NCBI GenBank assembly: GCA_029287755.1
Contig: JARFQM010000361.1
Coordinates: forward strand, 1-5,993
DNA: 5,993 nucleotides
Source: Desulfofustis sp.
GTDB taxonomy: Bacteria > Desulfobacterota > Desulfobulbia > Desulfobulbales > Desulfocapsaceae
Direction of reading: 5' to 3'
This document shows positions 1 to 5,993 of the stretch, piece after piece. The first letter of the stretch is position 1; each line of letters starts with the position of its first letter. A program made the position numbers and the translations under genes. The notes beneath the pieces are model-generated. The model was not told the DNA's origin. It did no database searches and saw nothing but the letters and a program-made list of their open reading frames with translations.

Positions 1-1091
1 GTCCAGGGCGGCTTTTCCCTGGATTGCAGAGAATTGAATATGAGCAGCCTGCGCAGATAATTGCGCAGCGAGGCGATGATCGCCAGGGGATGGACGGCAT
101 CGCTGAGCAGGTGATCGAGTACCGTCATGACCCGAGCGGGAGTAGTGTCACCAAGGGCTTCGGTCAGCTCGAAAATGGCGTCTTCTCTGGTTCTGCCAAC
201 CATCTGGTCGACATCGCCACAGGTAATTCTCTGGTGCTCGCCCACGTAGAGCGCAACTTTTTCGATTTCCAGAACCGCGCCTACCGGATGAAAGCCAACG
301 CGTTCGAACAGCAGGTCCAGGGCTCTGGGCTCGATGGCTTTATGCATGCGGGCCAGGGCGGTCTGGACCATTTCCCTTATTACCTCTTTCTGCTGCTGAA
401 GCGCTGCCCGTGAGCTGCCCTCGGCGACGGAGCAGTCGATGATTGCGCCATGCTTTTTAATGGTGGTGAACAGTTTTTTCCTCTTGTCCACGTGCTCGGC
501 GGTGAACAGCAGCAGGTTGTGGGGCGGCAGCCCTTCTGCGATGGCAGCAATCAGCTTGTCCACCGGGTCCTGCGCCGTGGTCGGCCGGCTTTCGATTCCG
601 CTGGCCAGTTCATCGGCCCAGTCCAGTTTCCCTCCGGGATGCGGAAAACCGAATAGTTTCGGCCACTGAGCGCTGCCAATATCACTGAACACGCTGGTGC
701 CCTGCAGGTGCAACGAGCCGAGGCGGAGCAGACTGCGCAGGTATCTCGCCGCCGCGCCCGGGTTGTCCTTATCCCTGGCCTTGCGGGCCTTTTCCCACAG
801 CGGCCCGCCGACCTCCCGGCTGTGAAACAAAGTGGTGTCCGTGACCCTGTACACCTGAAGTCCGGGCAGCAGGGTCATGCTTCTCAGCCTGGACAGCAAT
901 TTACTTGTGTCTTCCAGGGAGCCATCGAGCGTATGCACCGCTCCTCCCCCTTCCAGCAGGCGCTCTTCGAGCCGTTCGGCAGCTTTGCGGCACAGGTAGC
1001 GCTCGCCGTAACAGAGATACACCTGGCAGTGCTCCCCGGCAGTAATCTTATCCAGCAGTGTTTCAATTTCCGTTCGTTTATATAATCCCAT
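1..1091 (-). CDS. holA: DNA polymerase III subunit delta (clamp loader), 3' end outside the window
   Basis: This is the delta subunit of the clamp-loader complex, which opens the beta sliding clamp and loads it on primed DNA in the cytoplasm. My reading of the minus strand from the ATG at 1091 stays open for 363 codons to the left edge, so the C-terminus is missing. The N-terminal part (residues ~20-90) fits the AAA+-like domain I, with LCYGERYLC around 26-34 and no Walker A motif, as usual for delta. Residues ~176-225 (LLLFTAEHVDKRKKL, 193-207) and ~235-315 fit domain II, including LEIEKVALYVGE (274-285) and DVDQMVGRTREDAIFEL (293-309). The stretch HPLAIIASLRNYLRRL (334-349) begins the C-terminal collar domain. 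About 80 residues (~91-172) look inserted relative to the Escherichia coli protein. The start is supported by AGGAG eight bases upstream. It follows the exported-protein gene by four bases, so co-transcription is likely. Confidence 0.9.
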   Translation of the reverse strand, partial: MGLYKRTEIETLLDKITAGEHCQVYLCYGERYLCRKAAERLEERLLEGGGAVHTLDGSLEDTSKLLSRLRSMTLLPGLQVYRVTDTTLFHSREVGGPLWEKARKARDKDNPGAAARYLRSLLRLGSLHLQGTSVFSDIGSAQWPKLFGFPHPGGKLDWADELASGIESRPTTAQDPVDKLIAAIAEGLPPHNLLLFTAEHVDKRKKLFTTIKKHGAIIDCSVAEGSSRAALQQQKEVIREMVQTALARMHKAIEPRALDLLFERVGFHPVGAVLEIEKVALYVGEHQRITCGDVDQMVGRTREDAIFELTEALGDTTPARVMTVLDHLLSDAVHPLAIIASLRNYLRRLLIFNSLQSREKPPW

Positions 1092-1095
1092 TTCC

Positions 1096-3489
1096 TCAGC
1101 TCCTGGTATCCATCATCTTGTGGAGAATGGCCGGCAGTGAACCGGGCTGCAGGTAGTCACTGCCGCGACCGTCGGCGAAAATCGGGTTCAGCTGAACGGA
1201 GACTTCGTCCCAGCTGAGGTGGTTGGGAGAGGCGGCAATGATTTCGAAAAGCCGCTGGTTGTAGGGATCGTTGACCACCGCTTTGCCGGTGCCGACGGTG
1301 GCGAATATATCGATGGTGTTGTCAAAAAGACGGTTGAGTTCAGAATAAATCCTGATCCCGCCGCAGGAACCGATGCTCAGGAAACGATTGATGTCGGGAA
1401 TGGTTTCACGGCCTATTTCCCCTGTTTTCAGCAATTCCCGCATGGGCTCGAGGAGCTGCTCTTCACGCCAGTAGCTGTGACCGCGCTGGGCAAACATCTC
1501 CATCCCGCTGGTGAGAAACTGTTTGAGGAGGCGGCGTTGAGTCGCACGATCATGGTAGACGGTGACTGCGTGGGAAAGTTCTATGCCGTTTACCGTCTTG
1601 TAATATTCGACTATCAGCGGTGCACTGAGCGACAGCCGATAGAGGGCTGCGGTCTTACCCTGGGCTATCAGGCGCCTGGCTTCGGCCTGCAGCGAACTGG
1701 AGGGGTCGAGCAGGCTGATGGTTTGAGGCAGCCTGGGCCGGTAGCCGTTGTTGACCAGATTCCTGGAATTGGACAGATAGGAGATGCGGCCATCGTCGTC
1801 GTCCTGGAACACGGACAGGCTGCTCAGTCTCCCGTCAGCTTTCCAGCGGGCAAAGTCGGTGGCGGTGTAGGAGCTGAGATCAACGGAACCATACCGGTCG
1901 ATCAGATCTCTGATTAATTGGTGATCCGTTACCGACAGGAGTTGGGGATTTTTCTCGTAGTAGAACTGGAGAATTACCCGCAGCTGGAGCGAAAAGGTCG
2001 AGTCCGGCTCGCCGATCGTGGCGATCATTTTTTTCAGCAGATAGGTTCTGGCGTCCGGCTGCAGCTTGTCCAAGAGGGCGGCAAAGGTGGCGGAGAAAAG
2101 GATCAGGCTCTGCTCGTCCTGAAAGGCCGACCGGGCCATGAGATCGAGAACGGCCAGCTGCTCCTCGCTGTCTTGCGGGAAAAAGGCTGTCAGTTTACCC
2201 TTCTGGGCGCAGCTGATAATGAAATCTGAGACATGATTGTTTGTCGGATCGGTCTGCTTGAGAAAGACCAGCAGGTTGTTGTTGAAGGTCTGGTTCAGCC
2301 GCGCCAGAAGCACCGGTACCAGCACATCACGAAAGGACGAATCGTAAAGCTCGCTGCCTCTGGCCAGCAGAATGTAGATATTGGCGGTGGTCAGGTCCCT
2401 GGCCGCCTGCGTGCGGGCAGAGGCTGTTGCCTGCTTGAGCACGTTAATTGCCTGATAGATCTTTTTCTGGGTCAGGGCGTCGTCGAGCTTCTGTTGATAG
2501 CTGTTTCTGGCCTTGGGGTGGAGTCTGGAAAAATGGGCGATCACCATGTTCGGCCCGCCCGCTGCCAGGGTGCCGGTGCTAATCTCTGCGCCGTAGCGAT
2601 TGGTGACCGCATGCAGATCATTGATGATGCGGATATGTGGCCCGGCGGCTGCATCAAATGAGGCCAGCAGGATCGAGCGCTGCTCCGGGGACAAGGTATA
2701 AAACTTTTTGTCTTCCTGGGTTTTCGGCAGGTTGAAATAGTTGTGCAGCCAGAACAGAGCCTCGTCCGGTGTGGTCGTTTCCAGCTCGAATAATCCCTTG
2801 CTGTTGATACTGTCGTTGCGGGACAGGCTGGCTATCTGCGGCAGGATCTTCATGATCGTCTGCCTGTCCATTCCTTTGATCAGACAACTCTGTTCGGCGC
2901 TCAGCCGCTGTTCGGCGGTCATTATGCCAAGCAGGCGCAGACCCGTGCGAACAGCGTCTCTGTCAATGCCATCGACCGCAAAAAGTGCTTTGGCCGCCCA
3001 GCGGCCCCTGTCATCGAGCGCTCTGGTCTGGCGGACCAGAGCAATCAGTGCATCGGCATCGATCCCTTCGATTTCGCTGATGGCCGCTACTGTCTGCATG
3101 GTGGTGAAGTCAAGCTCAGAGGTAAGCTCGAGAAGCTGCCAGCTTTTTGCCACAGTAGCCCCGTCAAGCCCGGCGAAGGTCTCGAAAATCAGCACCTGTT
3201 CAAAGCTGAGCGGCGCAAAAACAAGCCGCTCAAGGGTCTCGATCGCTTCCTCGGCATAAATTTCCTCAAGGGTGCAGAAGGCCCTCAGGGCTCTCATCCT
3301 GGTATACGACAAGGCGCGGATGACATCTTTGTGATAACGGTAGCGCTGGTCATCCATGCAGTCGACTTGGCGGAACGCAGCCAGAGTAGTTTCCGTCGGA
3401 CTGTCAAGGGCGCTGGCCCCCCGGGCCGGCGCCTGATCGATTACCGCTGCAAGGAGAAAGATGCAGAAACTGCAGAAAATGCGTATCAC
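1096..3489 (-). CDS. Exported helical-repeat protein of unknown function with a C-terminal GH...GSCGG module
   Basis: I do not recognise a named family for this 797-residue protein. The first start codon after the in-frame stop is a GTG at 3489, with no clear Shine-Dalgarno sequence. The N-terminus is a good Sec signal peptide: MIR, a hydrophobic core (residues 4-17), then ASA at 25-27 as a signal peptidase I site. No lipobox or later membrane helix is seen, so a periplasmic or secreted location is inferred. Residues ~74-237 are degenerate helical repeats; three units of 32 residues begin with GID or GMD at 142, 174 and 206. Residues ~240-540 look helical without a clear motif. The C-terminal ~245 residues hold FQDDDDG (561-567), RGHSY (669-673) and GSCGG (707-711), a layout reminiscent of the His/Cys dyad of clan CD peptidases. 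The mature chain has five cysteines (44, 72, 202, 427, 709). It lies directly upstream of holA. The gene is certain; the function is not. Confidence 0.88.
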   Translation of the reverse strand: MIRIFCSFCIFLLAAVIDQAPARGASALDSPTETTLAAFRQVDCMDDQRYRYHKDVIRALSYTRMRALRAFCTLEEIYAEEAIETLERLVFAPLSFEQVLIFETFAGLDGATVAKSWQLLELTSELDFTTMQTVAAISEIEGIDADALIALVRQTRALDDRGRWAAKALFAVDGIDRDAVRTGLRLLGIMTAEQRLSAEQSCLIKGMDRQTIMKILPQIASLSRNDSINSKGLFELETTTPDEALFWLHNYFNLPKTQEDKKFYTLSPEQRSILLASFDAAAGPHIRIINDLHAVTNRYGAEISTGTLAAGGPNMVIAHFSRLHPKARNSYQQKLDDALTQKKIYQAINVLKQATASARTQAARDLTTANIYILLARGSELYDSSFRDVLVPVLLARLNQTFNNNLLVFLKQTDPTNNHVSDFIISCAQKGKLTAFFPQDSEEQLAVLDLMARSAFQDEQSLILFSATFAALLDKLQPDARTYLLKKMIATIGEPDSTFSLQLRVILQFYYEKNPQLLSVTDHQLIRDLIDRYGSVDLSSYTATDFARWKADGRLSSLSVFQDDDDGRISYLSNSRNLVNNGYRPRLPQTISLLDPSSSLQAEARRLIAQGKTAALYRLSLSAPLIVEYYKTVNGIELSHAVTVYHDRATQRRLLKQFLTSGMEMFAQRGHSYWREEQLLEPMRELLKTGEIGRETIPDINRFLSIGSCGGIRIYSELNRLFDNTIDIFATVGTGKAVVNDPYNQRLFEIIAASPNHLSWDEVSVQLNPIFADGRGSDYLQPGSLPAILHKMMDTRS
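1100..1104 (-). promoter_or_regulatory. Ribosome binding site of holA, inside the upstream gene
   Basis: AGGAG on the minus strand lies eight bases before the holA ATG at 1091 and falls within the last codons of the upstream gene, whose TGA occupies 1098-1096. A second purine run, GAGGAA, overlaps that stop and reaches the ATG. This supports the chosen holA start and suggests translational coupling to the upstream gene. Confidence 0.7.
2779..3171 (-). repeat. Degenerate tandem protein repeats, about 32 residues each
   Basis: Within the exported protein, residues 107-237 split into a 35-residue unit beginning GLDG (107) followed by three 32-residue units beginning GIDAD (142), GIDRD (174) and GMDRQ (206). 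Each carries a hydrophobic helix after the G-hydrophobic-D start and a second helix ending before the next Gly. A less clear unit precedes them (about residues 74-106). DNA identity between units is low, so this is an old protein repeat and not a recent DNA duplication. An alpha-alpha superhelical scaffold is inferred. Confidence 0.6.
3409..3489 (-). other. Signal peptide coding segment of the 797-residue protein
   Basis: Residues 1-27 show a basic start (Arg3), an uncharged hydrophobic core IFCSFCIFLLAAVI (4-17) and a polar c-region ending in Ala-Ser-Ala (25-27), the -3/-1 pattern for signal peptidase I. The two core cysteines (6 and 9) are not in a lipobox, so a lipoprotein is unlikely. Cleavage after Ala27 is inferred. 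Confidence 0.8.
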
Positions 3490-3506
3490 GCCGGATTGTA
3501 ATCCAT
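3486..3506 (-). other. Possible six-codon leader ORF ending in GTGA at the start of the exported-protein gene
   Basis: On the minus strand an ATG at 3506 opens a six-codon frame (MDYNPA) whose TGA (3488-3486) overlaps the GTG start (3489-3487) in the sequence GTGA. The main gene has no visible Shine-Dalgarno sequence, so termination-reinitiation from this short frame is one way it could be translated. The mini-ORF also lacks a clear ribosome binding site and could easily be chance. Confidence 0.2.
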
Positions 3507-3542
3507 TCTGGGTTGTGTCAGGGACAGGATAAGCTCAGAGCT

Positions 3543-3571
3543 ATCGTAGCCATGATTGGCAGATAATTCAA
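3543..3571 (-). promoter_or_regulatory. Candidate sigma-70-type promoter for the exported protein-holA unit
   Basis: On the minus strand TTGAAT (3571-3566) is followed after 17 bases by TACGAT (3548-3543). Each box matches four of six consensus bases, and the spacing is ideal. Transcription would start near 3536, leaving a leader of roughly 45-50 bases before the GTG at 3489. It sits after the hairpin that follows korB, the expected place for a new promoter. The match is weak. Confidence 0.3.
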
Positions 3572-3589
3572 GCGCCAATAGGGAAGGGA

Positions 3590-3633
3590 CGGGGCCGGCG
3601 GGCTAAGCCCATGGATCATGGCCGCCGACCCCG
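3590..3633 (-). terminator. GC-rich stem-loop after korB, terminator-like but without a T-tract
   Basis: The arms 3633-3622 and 3601-3590 pair over 12 bp in minus-strand RNA (11 Watson-Crick plus one G-U). On the plus strand the same position would be a C-A mismatch, so the structure favours transcripts running in the direction of korB. The 20-base loop can itself fold as CCATG-ATC-CATGG, giving a long compound hairpin. It begins 30 bases after the korB stop codon. The bases that follow (GTCCCTTCCCTATT) are pyrimidine-rich but have no run of T, so it may be a weak intrinsic terminator, a 3'-end-stabilising structure or an attenuator between korB and the next gene. Confidence 0.55.
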
Positions 3634-3663
3634 GTGCTGCGCGCTTGCCTGGATCAGTGAGGT

Positions 3664-4716
3664 TCAGCGGAGGCTTTCGTTGAAGGCCTGAAGCACCTCG
3701 TTGCCAGGGCACAACTCCTCTTCGCCAAGCTGGTTGAGGGGCGTGTCGGTGGTCTGGTTGATATCGTGAAAGTCCTCACTGTCGGGGTTCAGATAGAGAA
3801 TTCCGGTGAGTATCTGGTCTTCAGCCTTGGCTTCCTCAAGGGAGTTGATGGCATCTTTCTTGTTGGTGAGGATTTCCTTGTCTTCCCGTTTGTAGAGGGT
3901 AATGATCGATCCGTCATGCAGGGCCACCGGTATTGTCGTGCCGTGATCATACTCGGTAAGAATCTCCTGCTGCAGCGGGATAAAATCGAAGGTCGCCGTG
4001 GCTTCCATGTGGTCTCTGACCCAGGAATAGCTTTTGGTCGAGGTCGGGGCATTGTTGAAGGTCACGCAGGGTGAAATGACATCGACGAAGGCCATTCCCT
4101 TGTGGCTGATCGCCGCCTTGAGCATGGGCAGCAATTGTTTTTTGTCGCCGGAAAAACCGCGGGCGACGAAGTCGGCGCCCAGCAGAATGGCGAGTTCACA
4201 GAGGTCAATCGATTCAAACGAGACCGGTGCTCCTTTCCTGCTTTTCGAGCCTTTGTCGGCGGTGGCCGAATCCTGCCCCTTGGTGAGGCCGTAGCAGCCG
4301 TTGTTCATGACCACGTAGATCATGTTGAGATTGCGTCGAACCACGTGGGCAAATTGTCCCATACCGATTGAGGCGGTATCGCCGTCGCCGGATACGCCGA
4401 GATAGACCAGGTCCTTGTTGGCCATGTTGGCCCCGGTTGCCACCGAAGGCATGCGTCCGTGCACCGAGTTGAAGCCGTGCGAGCGACCCAGAAAATAGGC
4501 CGGCGTTTTTGACGAACAGCCGATACCGGATAGCTTGACAACCTTATGCGGCTCGATGGACATCTCGAAGAAGGCGGTGATAATCGAGCTGACGATGGAG
4601 TCGTGACCGCAGCCCGCGCACAGGGTGGATATTGCCCCTTCGTAAGCTTTTCGGGTATAGCCCAGTTTGTTCTTCTGAGCTTCCGGATGTCTGAACGTGG
4701 GCCTGACATAACTCAT
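3664..4716 (-). CDS. korB: 2-oxoacid:ferredoxin oxidoreductase, beta subunit (2-oxoglutarate-type KorB)
   Basis: This is the thiamine-diphosphate-binding subunit of a CoA-dependent 2-oxoacid:ferredoxin oxidoreductase, probably acting on 2-oxoglutarate to give succinyl-CoA, CO2 and reduced ferredoxin. The 350-residue chain starts at the ATG at 4716. A longer in-frame extension upstream would overlap korA by more than 150 bases and is rejected, because GGAGGAG sits five bases before this ATG and the family sequence begins at MSYVRPTFRHP. Cys33 and Cys36 (CAGCGH), Cys67 (GIGCSS) and Cys217 (SPCVTF) fit the four ligands of the proximal [4Fe-4S] cluster. The thiamine-diphosphate motif runs from GDG (110-112) to NNGCYG (138-143), followed by LTKGQDSAT (144-152). 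The tail after ~230 is part of this subfamily, whose usual length, from memory, is about 350 residues. Its start overlaps the alpha-subunit stop as ATGA. Family assignment is firm; substrate is less so. Confidence 0.93.
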   Translation of the reverse strand: MSYVRPTFRHPEAQKNKLGYTRKAYEGAISTLCAGCGHDSIVSSIITAFFEMSIEPHKVVKLSGIGCSSKTPAYFLGRSHGFNSVHGRMPSVATGANMANKDLVYLGVSGDGDTASIGMGQFAHVVRRNLNMIYVVMNNGCYGLTKGQDSATADKGSKSRKGAPVSFESIDLCELAILLGADFVARGFSGDKKQLLPMLKAAISHKGMAFVDVISPCVTFNNAPTSTKSYSWVRDHMEATATFDFIPLQQEILTEYDHGTTIPVALHDGSIITLYKREDKEILTNKKDAINSLEEAKAEDQILTGILYLNPDSEDFHDINQTTDTPLNQLGEEELCPGNEVLQAFNESLR

Positions 4717-5993
4717 GGGGTCTCCTCCTGGGCCACCGGGGCAGGGCTGATAAACGGCTTTTCCCTGGCCAGCAGGGTCGTGTGAATCTGGTTGGTTATC
4801 ATTCTGGCGGTAATTGCCAGGCCGTTGAAGTTGTTGACATGCATCATTTTTCCTGGGGCCACCTGGCATTCCCCGGCCAGCAGAATCTCCATTTGAGAAT
4901 CGCGATTCTGCTCGATGATAAAGACGAGTTCGTGTTCGGCGATGAAGTCGAAGACTTCGCCTTGAAACGGGAAGGCCTTGACCCTCATGCTGTTGATTGG
5001 AATGTTGCTTTCCTCCAACCGGTCCAGAGCCTCGACCGCCGAGGCCGCTGTGGAGCCGAAATAGACGGCTCCGAGCTTTTTCTGCTTGTCACGCATGACT
5101 ATTTCAGGCATGGGGACCAGCTGACGGGCAGTTTCCCATTTGCTCAGCAGCCGGTTCATACCCCGTTCGTAGGCTGCACTGCCTTCGGTGTAGGCGGCGT
5201 ATTCATTGTGGGAGGTTCCCCTGGTGGTGTAGGCGCCCTTATCCGGATGGGCTCCCGGAAGCGTCCGGTAGCAGATGCCGTCCTTGTCGATATCCAGGTA
5301 GCGGCCCCATTTCTTCTCCAGCTTGTCGAGTTCCTCGCCGCTGAGCACCTTGCCGCGGTCATAGCGCCGCTGATCATCCCAGGAGAAAGGTGCGCAGAGA
5401 TGATCATTCATACCCAAATCGAGATCGCTCATGACGATGACCGGTGTCTGCAGACGCTCCGCCAGGTCGAAGGCGTCGGCGGTCATCTCGAAACACTCGT
5501 GGGGATCACTGGGGAAGAGCAGCACGTTTCTGGTGTCGCCGTGGGAGGCATAGGCACAGGAGAGCAGATCTGACTGCTGGGTTCTGGTCGGCATTCCGGT
5601 ACTCGGGCCGCTGCGCTGCACATTTATTAGAACCACCGGGATCTCAGTAAAGTAGGCGAGACCCAGAAATTCACTCATCAGGGAGATACCTGGTCCCGAG
5701 GTGGCGGTGAAGGCGCGAGCTCCATTCCAGCCTGCACCGATGGCGATGCCGATGGCGGCCAGCTCGTCCTCGGCCTGAATGGCAGCATAGTATTTCCTGC
5801 CGGTTTCAGCCTCAATACGGTAGCGGCTGGCAAATCGTTCAAACGCTTCAACCACCGAAGTCGAAGGGGTGATTGGATACCAGCCCACCACGGTAGCCCC
5901 GGCATAGAGGGCGCCCAGGGCGGTACCGCTGTTGCCGTCGATGAGAATTCGATCGCCCACGCTATCCGACGGTGCGATCGACAGACCGCACGA
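4713..5993 (-). CDS. korA: 2-oxoacid:ferredoxin oxidoreductase, alpha subunit (KorA), 5' end outside the window
   Basis: This is the alpha subunit, which pairs with the beta subunit encoded next to it to build the oxidoreductase active site. The frame is open from the right edge to the TGA at 4715-4713, giving 426 residues. A GTG at 5960 could be taken as a start, but the 11 codons before it are also open and in-frame, and IDGNSGTALGALYAG directly after it resembles the beginning of the alpha domain that follows a fused gamma domain in this subfamily. The GTG is therefore probably an internal valine, and a gamma domain probably lies upstream. In fragment numbering: YPITPST (39-45), the substrate/CoA-side loop of domain I; QAEDELAAIG (73-82), with the acidic residue expected near thiamine; TSGPG (98-102); QRSGPSTGMPTRTQQSDL (126-143), highly typical of KorA; and a C-terminal domain with IIEQNRDSQ (359-367). 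It overlaps korB by four bases. Confidence 0.93.
   Translation of the reverse strand, partial: SCGLSIAPSDSVGDRILIDGNSGTALGALYAGATVVGWYPITPSTSVVEAFERFASRYRIEAETGRKYYAAIQAEDELAAIGIAIGAGWNGARAFTATSGPGISLMSEFLGLAYFTEIPVVLINVQRSGPSTGMPTRTQQSDLLSCAYASHGDTRNVLLFPSDPHECFEMTADAFDLAERLQTPVIVMSDLDLGMNDHLCAPFSWDDQRRYDRGKVLSGEELDKLEKKWGRYLDIDKDGICYRTLPGAHPDKGAYTTRGTSHNEYAAYTEGSAAYERGMNRLLSKWETARQLVPMPEIVMRDKQKKLGAVYFGSTAASAVEALDRLEESNIPINSMRVKAFPFQGEVFDFIAEHELVFIIEQNRDSQMEILLAGECQVAPGKMMHVNNFNGLAITARMITNQIHTTLLAREKPFISPAPVAQEETP
4722..4728 (-). promoter_or_regulatory. Strong ribosome binding site deciding the korB start
   Basis: GGAGGAG on the minus strand ends five bases before the ATG at 4716. It lies within the last codons of korA. 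With the ATGA overlap (4716-4713) it marks translational coupling of the two subunits and rules out the longer upstream start for korB. Confidence 0.8.

Noticed and set aside
24..1085. Three plus-strand open frames (24-413, 439-669, 708-1085) as genes
   Set aside because: They are antisense to holA, which reads through the whole stretch with clear family motifs. Their translations are low-complexity, show no recognisable domain, and no ribosome binding sites were seen.
1219..2661. Consecutive plus-strand open frames (1219-1917, 1918-2229, 2233-2661) as an antisense operon
   Set aside because: They mirror the exported-protein gene, whose signal peptide and repeats support the minus strand. 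The GC-rich third codon position keeps the opposite frames open, and their translations have shadow-like composition.
3490..3663. Riboswitch or small RNA in the intergenic region
   Set aside because: Apart from the hairpin and the weak promoter match, I see no conserved riboswitch core or T-rich terminator, and the space after the promoter is short.
3518..3712. A 64-residue minus-strand frame between korB and the exported-protein gene
   Set aside because: It overlaps the end of korB and the GC-rich hairpin, and no recognisable protein features were seen; probably chance.
4717..4869. Upstream start for korB, adding about 51 residues
   Set aside because: The extension overlaps the korA coding end, has a Gln/Pro/Asn-rich shadow composition, and lacks the strong ribosome binding site present before the ATG at 4716.
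4782..5573. A 263-residue plus-strand frame
   Set aside because: It is antisense to korA, which matches its family along the full length; no family resemblance was found in the shadow.

Overview
The window looks like chromosomal, housekeeping-type DNA from a GC-rich Gram-negative anaerobe. The best guess is the Desulfobacterota (former Deltaproteobacteria). Two things suggest this: a two-subunit 2-oxoacid:ferredoxin oxidoreductase, and a DNA polymerase III delta subunit with an extra internal segment of a kind I associate with that group. The taxon is an inference. No phage, IS, CRISPR, tRNA or rRNA signal was found.

All four genes lie on the minus strand, so transcription runs from the right edge to the left edge. 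(1) 5993-4713: alpha subunit (korA), whose 5' part lies beyond the window. (2) 4716-3664: beta subunit (korB), overlapping korA by an ATGA junction. (3) 3663-3490: a 174-bp intergenic region with a large GC-rich hairpin just after korB and a weak candidate promoter. (4) 3489-1096: a 797-residue exported protein of unknown function, with degenerate 32-residue helical repeats and a C-terminal module holding a possible His-Cys dyad. (5) 1091-1: holA, the clamp-loader delta subunit, four bases after gene 4 and running off the left edge without a stop. This gene has no complete ORF in the window and is easily missed, because several open plus-strand frames lie antisense to it.

KorAB together form an enzyme that interconverts 2-oxoacid plus CoA with acyl-CoA plus CO2, using ferredoxin as electron carrier. 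The second transcription unit pairs an exported protein with holA, a cytoplasmic replication gene. This is odd functionally, though it recalls the lptE-holA neighbourhood of many proteobacteria. The most novel item is the exported protein: a possible periplasmic or secreted cysteine-peptidase-like protein with an N-terminal repeat scaffold.
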